This document shows, one piece after another, positions 18,279 to 26,477 of a stretch of 64,000 nt of DNA. Each line of letters opens with the position of its first letter. Positions within the stretch are counted from its first letter, which is position 1. The DNA is from Halobacillus yeomjeoni. Its GTDB lineage: Bacteria; Bacillota; Bacilli; Bacillales; Halobacillaceae. The notes below the pieces were generated by a model. That model was not told the origin of the DNA and did no database searches. It saw nothing but the letters and a program-made list of their open reading frames with translations. A program made the position numbers and the translations under genes. The stretch covers positions 620,001-684,000 of the forward strand of contig NZ_JAIVAI010000001.1 of assembly GCF_020171525.1 (NCBI RefSeq), given 5' to 3'.

Positions 18279-18680
18279 ATGACAGAAGAACAATTGATTC
18301 AACAAGCGAAAGAAATAAGAGAACGTGCCTATACCCCATACTCTAAGTTTCCTGTAGGAGCTGCCCTCCTTACAGAAGACGGTACGGTATACACTGGATG
18401 CAATATTGAAAACGCTGCTTATCCTGTCACATGCTGTGCAGAACGAGTGGCAATATTCAAAGCGATTTCAGAAGGGCATACCCAATTCAACCAAATTGCA
18501 GTCGTGGCAGACACAAAACGTCCTGTGCCGCCATGTGGATCATGCAGGCAGGTTATGAGTGAGTTCTTCAGTGCTGATGTCAAGATTCATTCGACAAATC
18601 TGCAGGGTCAAACGAAAACATTGACGATGGATGAACTTCTTCCGTTCTCATTTGCAGCATCAGATTTACCTGAAGAATGA
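18279..18680 (+). CDS. cdd: Cytidine deaminase
   Basis: Deaminates cytidine and deoxycytidine to uridine and deoxyuridine in pyrimidine salvage. The zinc site is complete: C53-A-E55 in CCAERVA, with E55 as proton shuttle, and C86/C89 in PPCGSCRQ. 133 residues, the standard length of the tetrameric bacterial form. AAAGGGAGG lies upstream of the ATG. It has its own promoter and terminator here, away from the era/dgkA neighbourhood in which it is found in B. subtilis. Confidence 0.96.
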   Translation: MTEEQLIQQAKEIRERAYTPYSKFPVGAALLTEDGTVYTGCNIENAAYPVTCCAERVAIFKAISEGHTQFNQIAVVADTKRPVPPCGSCRQVMSEFFSADVKIHSTNLQGQTKTLTMDELLPFSFAASDLPEE

Positions 18681-18691
18681 AGAATCAGGAA

Positions 18692-18722
18692 AAAAAGAGG
18701 TGCCCGACACCTCTTTTTATTT
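18692..18722 (+). terminator. Intrinsic terminator after cdd
   Basis: Stem AAAGAGGTG / CACCTCTTT around CCCGA, followed by a T-rich tract. The following gap (18723-18922) holds no gene I can support. Confidence 0.88.
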
Positions 18723-18922
18723 TTGGCTTTTATTCCAGGGTACTTGTGGTTTGAAAAAGGGAAATAAGCTGTTGGAAATGGATCATTGCAACCTATTTTC
18801 AACGATTCTTGCATATAATTCTGAATAAAAATACTGTAAATCCTTTAGTTTTCAATTTTAAGTTTCTGATTTTCTTTGATAAAAAGGAGAAAAACATCAG
18901 ACAAATCCTACATATGCCCAGT

Positions 18923-18950
18923 ACGTTACCTCACCTCCGACATACGCTGA
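18923..18950 (+). promoter_or_regulatory. Possible sigma-K-type promoter for the coat gene
   Basis: AC at 18923, a 16-base spacer and CATACGCTG at 18941 resemble the mother-cell sigma-K pattern (AC, about 16, CATAnnnTA), with one mismatch in the last TA. The start codon is about 30 bases further on. Short motif, so weak evidence. Confidence 0.35.
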
Positions 18951-18980
18951 TAAGGAAGTAAACAAAAGGAGTGAGGTTTC

Positions 18981-19628
18981 ATGCATCACAAATCAATGCA
19001 TGGTCAATGCGGTCCGGCACAAAACCGAAGACCGATTGTTTGTCCTGTTCAAAATTGTGCCATAGATAATTATTTTGTTGAAAACCAAGATTATATTCAT
19101 CCTACACATACACTTATTCGTAACCATCATATAATGAACAACTATCACTATTTCCCTAATATGGCCTCTGAAGCGAATGATTTCCAAACTCAAGATTATG
19201 CTTATCCACAAGGGTCTTCCCCTGATTATAACTGGATGGAGTTCATGTCACCACAGGAAATGGGGCAGTTTGGAGCCGGTCAGCCTTCAGGACCGGGTGA
19301 ACAGGTCGCAGGTGTCCAATCTCCTATGATGCCACAGGGTCAGATGGGCGGCGGGCAAATGCCTATGATGCCACAGGGTCAGATGGGCGGCGGGCAAATG
19401 CCTATGATGCCACAAGGTCAAATGGGCGGCGGTCAAATGCCGATGATGCCACAGGGTCAGATGGGCGGCGGACAAATGCCGATGATGCCCCAAGGTCAGA
19501 TGGGCGGCGGTCAAATGCCGATGATGCCTTATGGTAAAGGTCCAGCACCTTACGGCCAGACAGGAAAAGGGAAAGGTAAAGGTCAAATGGGCGATTATGG
19601 CGGACAAATGTGCCCTTGCCCAGAATGA
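18981..19628 (+). CDS. CotD-like spore coat protein with Met/Gln/Gly repeats
   Basis: 215 residues. Residues 15-65 follow the CotD pattern: RPIVCPVQNC, then a Tyr/Phe spacer, IHPTHT, NHHIMNNYHYFPN. CotD is an inner coat protein of Bacillus spores. Unlike the 75-residue CotD of B. subtilis, this one continues with an acidic linker and then five identical 13-residue units (PMMPQGQMGGGQM), a Lys-Gly stretch and a Cys-Pro-Cys end. The N-terminus has many His and the ends have Cys, suiting crosslinking. GGAGTGAGG precedes the ATG. Probably made late in the mother cell. Confidence 0.78.
   Translation: MHHKSMHGQCGPAQNRRPIVCPVQNCAIDNYFVENQDYIHPTHTLIRNHHIMNNYHYFPNMASEANDFQTQDYAYPQGSSPDYNWMEFMSPQEMGQFGAGQPSGPGEQVAGVQSPMMPQGQMGGGQMPMMPQGQMGGGQMPMMPQGQMGGGQMPMMPQGQMGGGQMPMMPQGQMGGGQMPMMPYGKGPAPYGQTGKGKGKGQMGDYGGQMCPCPE
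19323..19517 (+). repeat. Five tandem 39-base repeats in the coat gene
   Basis: Five consecutive 39-base units start at 19323, 19362, 19401, 19440 and 19479; a partial sixth follows before the sequence diverges. The protein unit is unchanged while third codon positions differ slightly (for example GGGCAA versus GGTCAA), which shows selection on the protein and repeat turnover. Confidence 0.93.
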
Positions 19629-19644
19629 TTATAGACATTATATG

Positions 19645-19676
19645 AATAAGCCACTTCAATGTGGCTTATTTTTTTG
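19645..19676 (+). terminator. Intrinsic terminator after the coat gene
   Basis: Stem AATAAGCCAC / GTGGCTTATT with a six-base loop and seven or more T. Confidence 0.88.
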
Positions 19677-19752
19677 TGTGATGAAGCTGGTTATTTCAAG
19701 GTATGGATTGAAAGAGCTGGTTATCTTACAATGAAGGTGGAGCGTGATAAGA

Positions 19753-20316
19753 ATGAAAACAATCGTCGTGACCGGCTATAAACCGATAGAAATGGGAATT
19801 TTCAAGCAGGATGATCCCAAAATACAGTTTATTAAAGAAACGATCAGAAGAAGAATTCTTGGATTCATTGAAGAAGGTTTAGAATGGGTGCTGGTTTCTG
19901 GACAGATGGGTGTTGAACTATGGACAGCTGAAGTGGTCATGGATTTAAAGGAAGAGTACTCCATAAATCTTGGAATCCTTCCACCTTTTGAAAATCAGCA
20001 GGAACGATGGCCTGAAGACCTTCAGCTACTATATGAAGAAATGACAATGATGGCAGACTTTTTTCAACCTGTATACAAGAAAGGATATGAAGGAGCTTAT
20101 CAGTTTAAAGCAAAAGATTTATTTTTGGTTGAGCATTCTGACGGATGTCTTGTTTTATTCGATGAGGACACCAAAGGAAGTCCTGAGTTTTTCTTGAGAG
20201 TGGCTAAAAAGCATGCTGAAAAAGCTGGTTATTCCATTGTATACATCACTCCATTGGATTTGGAAGAAACTGTGGAAGAACTTAGAATGCAGGATCCTGA
20301 CTATTGGTCTCAGTGA
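19753..20316 (+). CDS. ypsA: YpsA family SLOG-domain protein (DUF1273)
   Basis: About 187 residues of Rossmann-like SLOG fold. Recognised by VTGYKPIEMGIFKQDDP at the start, the GLEWVLVSGQMGVELWTAEV segment, LPPFENQQERWPE, and DGCLVLFDEDTKGSPEFF. SLOG domains are proposed to bind nucleotide-like ligands. In B. subtilis and S. aureus YpsA has been linked to cell division and to GpsB, and gpsB is the next gene here. ATG 19753 is preferred over GTG 19744 because AAGGTGGAG is then about ten bases away and the family begins MK-(hydrophobic)-TGYKP. Confidence 0.92.
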   Translation: MKTIVVTGYKPIEMGIFKQDDPKIQFIKETIRRRILGFIEEGLEWVLVSGQMGVELWTAEVVMDLKEEYSINLGILPPFENQQERWPEDLQLLYEEMTMMADFFQPVYKKGYEGAYQFKAKDLFLVEHSDGCLVLFDEDTKGSPEFFLRVAKKHAEKAGYSIVYITPLDLEETVEELRMQDPDYWSQ

Positions 20317-20395
20317 AATTTTTTCATAACTAAATTGACATTTCAGCCTCTATTTGAAAAAATAACTATAATGTGGAGAACAGAGGTGATGAAAA

Positions 20396-20731
20396 ATGAA
20401 CTTGCAGCAAAGTCATTTAACGAGTAAAGAAATACTTGAAAAAGATTTCAAAACGTCTATGCGAGGCTATAATCAGGAAGAAGTCGACGAATACTTAGAT
20501 TTGATCATCCAGGATTATGATAAATTCCACCAGGAAATTGAACGATTGCAACAGGAAAATGAACGCTTGAAACGCATGTCTTCACGTGAATCTTCACGTG
20601 AATCTTCACGTGGCGATACAGCAGTTAGATCCAAGACGTCCAACACAAGCAATCATCAAATCAACTACGATATATTAAAACGAGTGTCCAATTTAGAAAA
20701 AGCGGTGTTTGGAAAGAAATATGCGGATTGA
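20396..20731 (+). CDS. gpsB: Cell division adaptor GpsB
   Basis: DivIVA-like protein that couples division and elongation by moving PBP1 between septum and side wall; ponA is also in this window. 111 residues. The N-terminal DivIVA-type membrane-binding domain carries LTSKEILEKDFKTSMRGYNQEEVDEYLD followed by a coiled coil (about 35-65). The C-terminal helix INYDILKRVSNLEKAVFG drives hexamer formation. The linker contains a SSRE repeat (next entry). Promoter elements upstream are unclear. Confidence 0.95.
   Translation: MNLQQSHLTSKEILEKDFKTSMRGYNQEEVDEYLDLIIQDYDKFHQEIERLQQENERLKRMSSRESSRESSRGDTAVRSKTSNTSNHQINYDILKRVSNLEKAVFGKKYAD
20579..20611 (+). repeat. Twelve-base tandem repeat in the gpsB linker
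   Basis: TCTTCACGTGAA occurs two full times and a third time in part, coding SSRESSRESSR between the two folded domains of GpsB. Each unit contains the palindrome CACGTG. Confidence 0.9.
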
Positions 20732-20747
20732 ATTCCTGAAAATCCCA

Positions 20748-20776
20748 TATACATTCAGGCGGACTTCTGCTATAAT
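20748..20776 (+). promoter_or_regulatory. Promoter for RNase P RNA
   Basis: TATACA (20748-20753), a 17-base spacer and a perfect TATAAT (20771-20776). The predicted start near 20784 leaves a short leader with a small GCGCC/GGTGC hairpin that would be trimmed from the mature RNA. Confidence 0.65.
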
Positions 20777-20819
20777 TGGTAAGTGCGCCTGATTTGGTGC
20801 GTATGATTATTGTAATGAA

Positions 20820-21222
20820 TCTCATTTGAATACTCAGGTAATCGCTGCATGACTCGATTATGCAGAGGAAAGTCCATGCTCGCACAAACTGAGATGTTTG
20901 TAGTGTTCACGCCTGACGAAATCATAAGTCAGGGTAGTTTTTAACTAACGGCAGGGAAAATTCCTACGTCTTCGGATATGGAATGAATACCTTGAAAGTG
21001 CCACAGTGACGGAGCCAAAATAAAAATATTTTGGGTGGAACGAGGTAAACCCCGTGAGCGAGCAACCCAAATTTAGGTAGGGGCACTCTTGGAAGGGAAC
21101 TCAACCTGAAAAGAGGTCGTTGATACGGCAGATAGATGATTACCACCGGAGTACGAGGTTGACCGCCGTTCGTAGTACGAAGGAACAGAACATGGCTTAC
21201 AGAGTATTCAAAGGTCATTGAT
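20820..21222 (+). ncRNA. rnpB: RNase P RNA, class B
   Basis: Catalytic RNA that matures tRNA 5' ends. Highly conserved segments are visible: GAGGAAAGTCCATGCTCGCAC (read in parts), CATAAGTCAGGG, CTACGTCTTCGGATATGG, GAAAGTGCCACAGTGACG, GGTAAACCCC, CGAGCAACCCAAATTT and the 3' ACATGGCTTACAG. The ends pair as P1: TTGAATACTC near 20827 with GAGTATTCAA near 21202, extended by AATGA/TCATT. The layout with P5.1 and P15.1-like helices is the Bacillus B type. Exact ends are estimated from the P1 pairing. The neighbours gpsB and ypsC are the same as in B. subtilis. Confidence 0.95.
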
Positions 21223-21235
21223 TACTTCAAAGAAC

Positions 21236-21275
21236 ACCCTCCTGAAAAGTCGATTGCTTTTTGGAGGGTTTTTTT
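21236..21275 (+). terminator. Intrinsic terminator of rnpB
   Basis: ACCCTCC / GGAGGGT with an inner AAAAG/CTTTT pairing, followed by seven T. Confidence 0.88.
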
Positions 21276-21309
21276 ATTGAGTACATACTATAGATTTGGA
21301 GGAAAAGAA

Positions 21310-22458
21310 ATGTCTCAAAAAGTAACCCTGATTGCTACAGCTGCAATGGGACTGGAAGCAATCGTCGGCAAAGAGGTCAAAGCTTTAGGGTATGAGGATA
21401 TCCAAGTCGAAAACGGCCGTGTTGTCTTCACAGCAGACGTTTCAGCTATACCAAGAGCAAACCTTTGGCTCAGGACCGCTGATCGGGTCAAACTTCTCGT
21501 CGGTAAATTCAAGGCTACCACGTTTGACGACTTGTTCGAGCAGACAAAAGCACTCCCATGGGAGAAGTTTATCACTGAAGATGGTGAGTTTCCTGTTGTA
21601 GGGAAGTCAGTCAAATCGAAATTATACAGTGTGCCCGATTGTCAGGCGATTGTAAAAAAAGCAATCGTGGAGCGCCTGAAGCAGAAGTATGGGGTCGCTT
21701 CCTGGTTAAAGGAAACCGGCGCCTTTTATAGAGTGGAAATTGCTCTGCACAAAGATGAAGCTTTACTGACCATTGATACGTCAGGCAGTGGTCTTCACAA
21801 GCGGGGATACCGCGTCGGACAAGGTGAAGCACCATTAAAAGAGACACTCGCCGCTGCATTGGTCCAAGTGACCAACTGGCATCCCGACCAGCCCTTTGTC
21901 GACCCGTTTTGTGGTTCAGGAACTATCGCTATCGAAGCTGCCCTCATCGGACAGAACATCGCTCCAGGTTTTAACCGTGAGTTCGCTTCTGAAGAATGGG
22001 ACTTTATCCCTCAAAAAGTGTGGGATGATGCCTTTCAAGAGGCAGAAGACAGCGCGAATTACGATCAGCCACTGAACATCACCGGTTCAGACCTTGATCC
22101 GTCTATGATCAAAATAGCTAAAGAAAATGCTATGGAAGCTGGACTCGGCGAACTGATCACGTGGAAACAGATGCAGGTCAGTGACTTCATGCCAAGGCAG
22201 GAAAACGGATATTTAATCTCAAACCCTCCTTACGGCGAACGGATGGGTGAAAGGGAATCCGTCGAAGAAATGTACCGTGATTTAGGCACCATCATGCGTG
22301 ACCATCCATCTTGGAGCGTGTATATTTTGACTTCCCATGAAGGCTTCGAAAAACTTTACGGCAAACCTGCAACGAAGAAGAGGAAGCTTTTCAATGGTTT
22401 CATAAAAACAGACTATTACCAGTACTTCGGTAAGCGGACGAAAAAACCACGGGCGTAA
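21310..22458 (+). CDS. ypsC: THUMP-domain class I rRNA methyltransferase (YpsC/RlmL-like)
   Basis: 382 residues. An N-terminal ferredoxin-like plus THUMP region (about 1-165; ATAAMGLEAIVGKEVKALGY, then LYSVPDCQAIVKKAIVERL) binds RNA. The C-terminal Rossmann methyltransferase has motif I VDPFCGSGTIAIEAAL and motif IV NPPYGERMG, which fits N2-guanine methylation of 23S rRNA as by E. coli RlmL. The RlmK half of E. coli RlmKL is absent. ATG 21310 is chosen because GGAGG lies eight bases upstream; the longer frame starts within the rnpB terminator. Confidence 0.92.
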   Translation: MSQKVTLIATAAMGLEAIVGKEVKALGYEDIQVENGRVVFTADVSAIPRANLWLRTADRVKLLVGKFKATTFDDLFEQTKALPWEKFITEDGEFPVVGKSVKSKLYSVPDCQAIVKKAIVERLKQKYGVASWLKETGAFYRVEIALHKDEALLTIDTSGSGLHKRGYRVGQGEAPLKETLAAALVQVTNWHPDQPFVDPFCGSGTIAIEAALIGQNIAPGFNREFASEEWDFIPQKVWDDAFQEAEDSANYDQPLNITGSDLDPSMIKIAKENAMEAGLGELITWKQMQVSDFMPRQENGYLISNPPYGERMGERESVEEMYRDLGTIMRDHPSWSVYILTSHEGFEKLYGKPATKKRKLFNGFIKTDYYQYFGKRTKKPRA

Positions 22459-22555
22459 GGAACTTCCTTGCGCTTTTTTTTACCTTTATACAGAAGGTTT
22501 TGAAACCCAGGTGAAGAATTTTATATTAAGAGATTGATTAAAGGGAGAGGTTCCA

Positions 22556-24049
22556 TTGACTAAAGCGACAGAAGAAAAATTCATGGCATTGCTGAAAGAG
22601 GAAGCTTCTTATGGCGAGGCTATTGGTTTGATGGCATGGGATATGCGTACGAAAGCGCCAAAAAAGGGAATGGATAATCGCTCGGAGGTGCTGGGGGTTC
22701 TTGCACAGAAAGTCCATGAAATTCAAACGTCAGATGAAATGAAGTCTTACATAGATGAATTGAAAGGAAATATGCAGGATCCAGTCATCCAGAAATCACT
22801 GCAGGAAGCGGAAGAGACATATAACAAAACCGCTAAAATTCCGACCAGTGAGTATCGGGCTTATGTAACCCTTCAATCCAAGGCTGAATCGATGTGGGGA
22901 GAAGCGAAAGAAAATAACGATTTTGAAAGTTTTCGTCCTTATTTAGAAAAGCTTGTAGAATATAACCGGAAGTTCGCAGATTACTGGGGTTATGAGAACC
23001 ACCGTTACGATGCACTGCTGAACAATTATGAACCTGGAATGACCGTAGAAATTCTCGATCAGGTTTTTCCTAAGGTCCGAAAAGCATTGACCAATTTATT
23101 GGAAGCGATCAAAAATGCTCCTAATCAGCCGGATCCGTCCGTTCTTGAAGGTCACTTCCCAAAAGAGCAGCAGGAAAAATTCAGCTATGAGATTCTTGAG
23201 AGAATGGGATACGATTTCGAAGCGGGACGATTGGATGAAACCGTCCATCCATTTGCTATCGGCTTGAACCATAATGACGTGAGGGTAACGACCAAGTATG
23301 ATGAACGGGATTTCCGCACCGCTGTTTTTGGCACGATTCACGAAGGTGGCCATGCGCTCTATGAACAAAACATCGATCCAAAATTGTCTTTCACACCACT
23401 TGCCACTGGTACATCAATGGGCATCCATGAATCTCAATCTTTATTTTGGGAAAATTTCATATCCCGTAGTGAAGCTTTCTGGGAAAACCATTACCAGTTG
23501 TTCCAATCTTATGCTCCTGACAAATTCAATGACATTTCTTTAGATGAATTCTACCGTGCCATCAATGAAGTAAAACCTTCATTGATAAGAATTGAAGCGG
23601 ACGAATTGACGTATTGTCTTCATATCATGGTCCGTTATGAGCTGGAAAAAGCATTAATTGGCGGAGAGATTGAAGTGAAGGATCTGCCAGAACTTTGGAA
23701 TAGTAAAATGGAAGACTATTTAGGCGTCAAACCGTCCAATGACTCAGAAGGTGTGCTGCAGGACATCCATTGGTCCGGCGGTGATTTCGGGTATTTCCCA
23801 TCTTATGCTCTTGGATATATGTATGCTGCACAGTTTGAAAATAAGATGCGGGAGGACCTTGATATCGAATCCATCATCCGCCAAGGTGATTTTGAACAAA
23901 TCAAGAAGTGGCTCACCAATCATATCCATCAATATGGGAAGATGAAAAAGCCGTTGGAGATATTGAATGAGGTCACTGGTGAAGGGTTGAATGCCGATTA
24001 TCTCATCAATTATTTAACGAATAAGTACAAGAACATATATCAATACTAA
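22556..24049 (+). CDS. M32 family metallocarboxypeptidase (Taq carboxypeptidase-like)
   Basis: 497 residues, cytoplasmic zinc carboxypeptidase removing C-terminal residues from peptides; B. subtilis YpwA is the nearest relative recalled. The zinc motif H262-E-G-G-H266 lies in TIHEGGHALYEQN, and the third-ligand helix IHESQSLFWENFISRS follows. Later M32 motifs include IRIEADELTYCLHIM and DIHWSGGDFGYFPSYALG. The start is TTG at 22556, six bases after GGGAGAGG; no ATG is near. It has its own terminator and stands between ypsC and the tcy operon. Confidence 0.94.
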   Translation: MTKATEEKFMALLKEEASYGEAIGLMAWDMRTKAPKKGMDNRSEVLGVLAQKVHEIQTSDEMKSYIDELKGNMQDPVIQKSLQEAEETYNKTAKIPTSEYRAYVTLQSKAESMWGEAKENNDFESFRPYLEKLVEYNRKFADYWGYENHRYDALLNNYEPGMTVEILDQVFPKVRKALTNLLEAIKNAPNQPDPSVLEGHFPKEQQEKFSYEILERMGYDFEAGRLDETVHPFAIGLNHNDVRVTTKYDERDFRTAVFGTIHEGGHALYEQNIDPKLSFTPLATGTSMGIHESQSLFWENFISRSEAFWENHYQLFQSYAPDKFNDISLDEFYRAINEVKPSLIRIEADELTYCLHIMVRYELEKALIGGEIEVKDLPELWNSKMEDYLGVKPSNDSEGVLQDIHWSGGDFGYFPSYALGYMYAAQFENKMREDLDIESIIRQGDFEQIKKWLTNHIHQYGKMKKPLEILNEVTGEGLNADYLINYLTNKYKNIYQY

Positions 24050-24056
24050 CAGTATT

Positions 24057-24088
24057 AAAACCGGTGCCTAAGAGGCATCGGTTTTTTA
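24057..24088 (+). terminator. Intrinsic terminator after the M32 gene
   Basis: AAACCGGTGCC / GGCATCGGTTT (one G-T/A mismatch region) with a five-base loop and six T. Confidence 0.85.
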
Positions 24089-24102
24089 TTAGAACTTAAG
24101 AA

Positions 24103-24131
24103 TTGACAAATAGACCATCTTGCATTACCAT
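24103..24131 (+). promoter_or_regulatory. Promoter for the tcy operon
   Basis: Perfect TTGACA (24103-24108), a 17-base spacer and TACCAT (24126-24131). No S-box, T-box or other leader fits in the remaining 50 bases. Confidence 0.5.
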
Positions 24132-24180
24132 CATAATCGATAAAACATATAAAATTACTTGGTTTTAGGGGGTAAAGGAA

Positions 24181-25008
24181 TTGAAAAAAATACTATTCGG
24201 ATTCATTTTATTGATTACTATGGTGTTAGCAGCATGCGGTTCAAATAACACCGAGGAAGGTCAAACAGGTTCTGAAGGCGAGTCAGCTGAAGGAACGAAA
24301 GAGCAGACTCTTTTAGCTGAGATTCAAGAAAGCGGAGAATTGCTGATCGGTACTGAGGGCACGTATCCTCCCTACACCTTCCACAACGAAGAAGGGGAAC
24401 TGACTGGTTTTGACGTTGAAATTGCACGAGAAGTTACTGAACGTCTAGGTGTAGAGCCTGTATTCAAAGAAACGAAATGGGATGCGATGTTTGCAGGGTT
24501 GAATGCTGAACGATTCGATATGGTCGCAAACCAAGTCGGAATTAGACCTGATCGTCAGGAAAAATATTCATTCTCCGATCCTTACATTCAATCGTCAGCA
24601 GTTATCGTGACTCACAAAGATAACACAGAGATTGCTGATTTTTCTGACTTAGATGGAAAGAAAACTGCTCAATCTTTGACAAGTAACTATGCGGATATTG
24701 CGAGAGACAATGGTGCAGAGATCACAAGTGTCGAAGGTTTTAATGAATCGATGCAGCTGCTCGCTTCCAAGCGTGTGGATGCAACGGTGAATGATCGACT
24801 TTCTGTATTGGATTACAAGCAAAAACGTCCGGATGTCCCGGTTAAAATCGCTGTCCGCAAAGATGAAGCTTCTCAAAGTGGTCTTTTGTTCAGACAAGGC
24901 AATGAAGAATTAGTAGAGAAAGTGAATGAAGCCTTAGCAGAAATGAAAGAAGACGGCACATACCTGGAGATTTCTGAGAAGTGGTTTGGTGAAGATGTAT
25001 CTAAGTAA
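24181..25008 (+). CDS. tcyA: Amino acid (likely cystine) ABC transporter lipoprotein
   Basis: Solute-binding lipoprotein, 275 residues. Signal peptide with lipobox VLAAC, lipidated at Cys19, then a Ser/Glu-rich linker and a class 3 SBP domain (LLIGTEGTYPPYTFHNEEGELTGFDVEIAREV). Close to B. subtilis TcyA, sharing the FKETKWDAMFAGLNAERFDMVANQVG stretch and the ending [10 protein letters not shown], so L-cystine is the likely substrate; glutamine or other polar amino acids cannot be ruled out from sequence alone. The start is TTG at 24181 behind GGGGGTAAAGG. The 3' end overlaps the permease gene. Confidence 0.88.
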   Translation: MKKILFGFILLITMVLAACGSNNTEEGQTGSEGESAEGTKEQTLLAEIQESGELLIGTEGTYPPYTFHNEEGELTGFDVEIAREVTERLGVEPVFKETKWDAMFAGLNAERFDMVANQVGIRPDRQEKYSFSDPYIQSSAVIVTHKDNTEIADFSDLDGKKTAQSLTSNYADIARDNGAEITSVEGFNESMQLLASKRVDATVNDRLSVLDYKQKRPDVPVKIAVRKDEASQSGLLFRQGNEELVEKVNEALAEMKEDGTYLEISEKWFGEDVSK

Positions 25009-25693
25009 TATTTTCACAAACAGTGAAATGCAGGAAAAATATATTGATATTTTTACAAGCTCTTTTCTCCCTTTGGTGAAAGGAGCTTTATATAATACTC
25101 TTCCTTTAACATTTATTGCTTTTGGAATTGGACTCGTTCTTGCTGTCATTACCGCATTGATGAGGCTTTCGGGGTCAAAAATTCTCCGTGGGATGGCGAG
25201 AGTCTACGTTTCCTTGATAAGAGGAACTCCTTTACTTGTGCAATTGTTTATTATTTTCTTCGGTCTGCCGTCTGTAGGTGTAACGATTAACCCATTAATA
25301 TCAGCAGTTATCGGGTTTTCCTTAAACATGGGGGCATATAACTCGGAGGTTATAAGAGCTGCCATCCTCTCTATTCCGAAGGGGCAGTGGGAAGCTGCGG
25401 AGTCTATCGGCATGTCCCATACCCAAATGTTAAGGAGAATTATTTTTCCTCAAGCGACGAGGGTTTCTATTCCTCCTTTATCCAATTCTTTCATCGGGTT
25501 GGTCAAGGACACATCTCTAGCGTCGCTCATTACTTATTCAGAGATGTTTAGGAAAGCGCAGGAGATTGCATCACAAAACTATGAGTTCCTCCTTGTCTAT
25601 TCAGAGGCGGCCCTCATTTACTGGATAATTTGTGTAGCATTGACGTTCGTCCAAGACAGGGTGGAAAATCGATTAGAACGCTATGTTTCGTAG
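24995..25693 (+). CDS. tcyB: Amino acid (likely cystine) ABC transporter permease
   Basis: About 232 residues with five predicted membrane segments of the His/Glu/Gln polar amino acid permease family. The first is [21 protein letters not shown]; the EAA loop, which contacts the ATPase, is [21 protein letters not shown]. The ATG at 24995 overlaps tcyA by 14 bases, implying translational coupling; ATG 25028 is an alternative, but with a poorer site. A single permease subunit would form a homodimer. Confidence 0.9.
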   Translation: MYLSNIFTNSEMQEKYIDIFTSSFLPLVKGALYNTLPLTFIAFGIGLVLAVITALMRLSGSKILRGMARVYVSLIRGTPLLVQLFIIFFGLPSVGVTINPLISAVIGFSLNMGAYNSEVIRAAILSIPKGQWEAAESIGMSHTQMLRRIIFPQATRVSIPPLSNSFIGLVKDTSLASLITYSEMFRKAQEIASQNYEFLLVYSEAALIYWIICVALTFVQDRVENRLERYVS

Positions 25694-25706
25694 TAGGAGA
25701 GATATA

Positions 25707-26441
25707 ATGATCAAAGTCAGTCGGATGAATAAGCATTTCGGTGATCTGCATGTGTTGAAAGATATTGATTTGGAAGTGAAAAAAGGTGAAGTGATTGTCG
25801 TCATAGGCCCTTCGGGTTCAGGGAAAACGACACTCCTCCGTACTCTGAACATCTTGGAACAGCCTGATTCAGGTATCATCAACATCGGTGAGCAAAGCAT
25901 TGATTTCAGCCAGCCTGTTTCAAAAAAGGAAAAGCTGAAGTTCAGGCAGCAAACGGGGATGGTTTTTCAAAACCATAACTTATTCCCTCATTTAACTGCC
26001 ATTGAAAATGTGATGGAAGGGCCTGTAACTGTCCAGAAGGTGTCTAAAGATGAAGCAAGGAAAAAAGCATCTGATTTATTAACGAAAGTCGGCCTTGGTC
26101 AAAAATTGGATGTTTATCCCCATCAGCTTTCCGGAGGTCAACAACAGCGGGTGGGTATTGCAAGAGCTTTAGCCACAGGAGTAGAAGTGATCCTATTCGA
26201 TGAGCCGACATCTGCACTCGACCCTGAACTTGTCGCTGATGTGTTGGATGTCATGAAAGAACTTGCCAAGGAAGGGATGACGATGGTTGTCGTCACTCAC
26301 GAAATGGGATTTGCTCAAGAAGTGGCAGATCAAGTTCTTTTCATGGATGAAGGTAAGATCGTCAACCAAGGGTCACCTGATTATATATTCAATCAAACGG
26401 ATGAATCACGTACAAGGCAGTTTCTAAAGCGAATTCAATAA
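25707..26441 (+). CDS. tcyC: Amino acid (likely cystine) ABC transporter ATPase
   Basis: 244 residues. Walker [11 protein letters not shown]-loop [16 protein letters not shown], signature [15 protein letters not shown], Walker [16 protein letters not shown] and the switch His in [14 protein letters not shown] are all complete. This is the polar amino acid transporter (PAAT) ATPase subgroup. ATG 25707 with AGGAGAG upstream is chosen over the upstream frame start. It ends the tcyABC operon just before a terminator. Confidence 0.93.
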   Translation: MIKVSRMNKHFGDLHVLKDIDLEVKKGEVIVVIGPSGSGKTTLLRTLNILEQPDSGIINIGEQSIDFSQPVSKKEKLKFRQQTGMVFQNHNLFPHLTAIENVMEGPVTVQKVSKDEARKKASDLLTKVGLGQKLDVYPHQLSGGQQQRVGIARALATGVEVILFDEPTSALDPELVADVLDVMKELAKEGMTMVVVTHEMGFAQEVADQVLFMDEGKIVNQGSPDYIFNQTDESRTRQFLKRIQ

Positions 26442-26475
26442 AAAAAGCCAGCCGCAGCTTCGCGGTTGGCTTTTT
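26440..26475. terminator. Bidirectional terminator, tcyC and lipoprotein gene
   Basis: AAAAAGCCA-CCGC / GCGG-TGGCTTTTT with a TTCG-type loop, between convergent genes. Confidence 0.88.
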
Positions 26476-26477
26476 CA

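Noticed and set aside
19323-19517. CRISPR-like repeat array
   Set aside because: Units are directly adjacent without spacers and keep a reading frame through a coat protein.
19287-19607. 106-residue His/Leu/Thr repeat frame opposite the coat gene
   Set aside because: Pure shadow of the 39-base repeats on the other strand, no start site, no known family.
24103-24180. S-box or T-box leader before the tcy operon
   Set aside because: The space between promoter and start codon is about 50 bases, too short, and no stem or T-box sequence is present.
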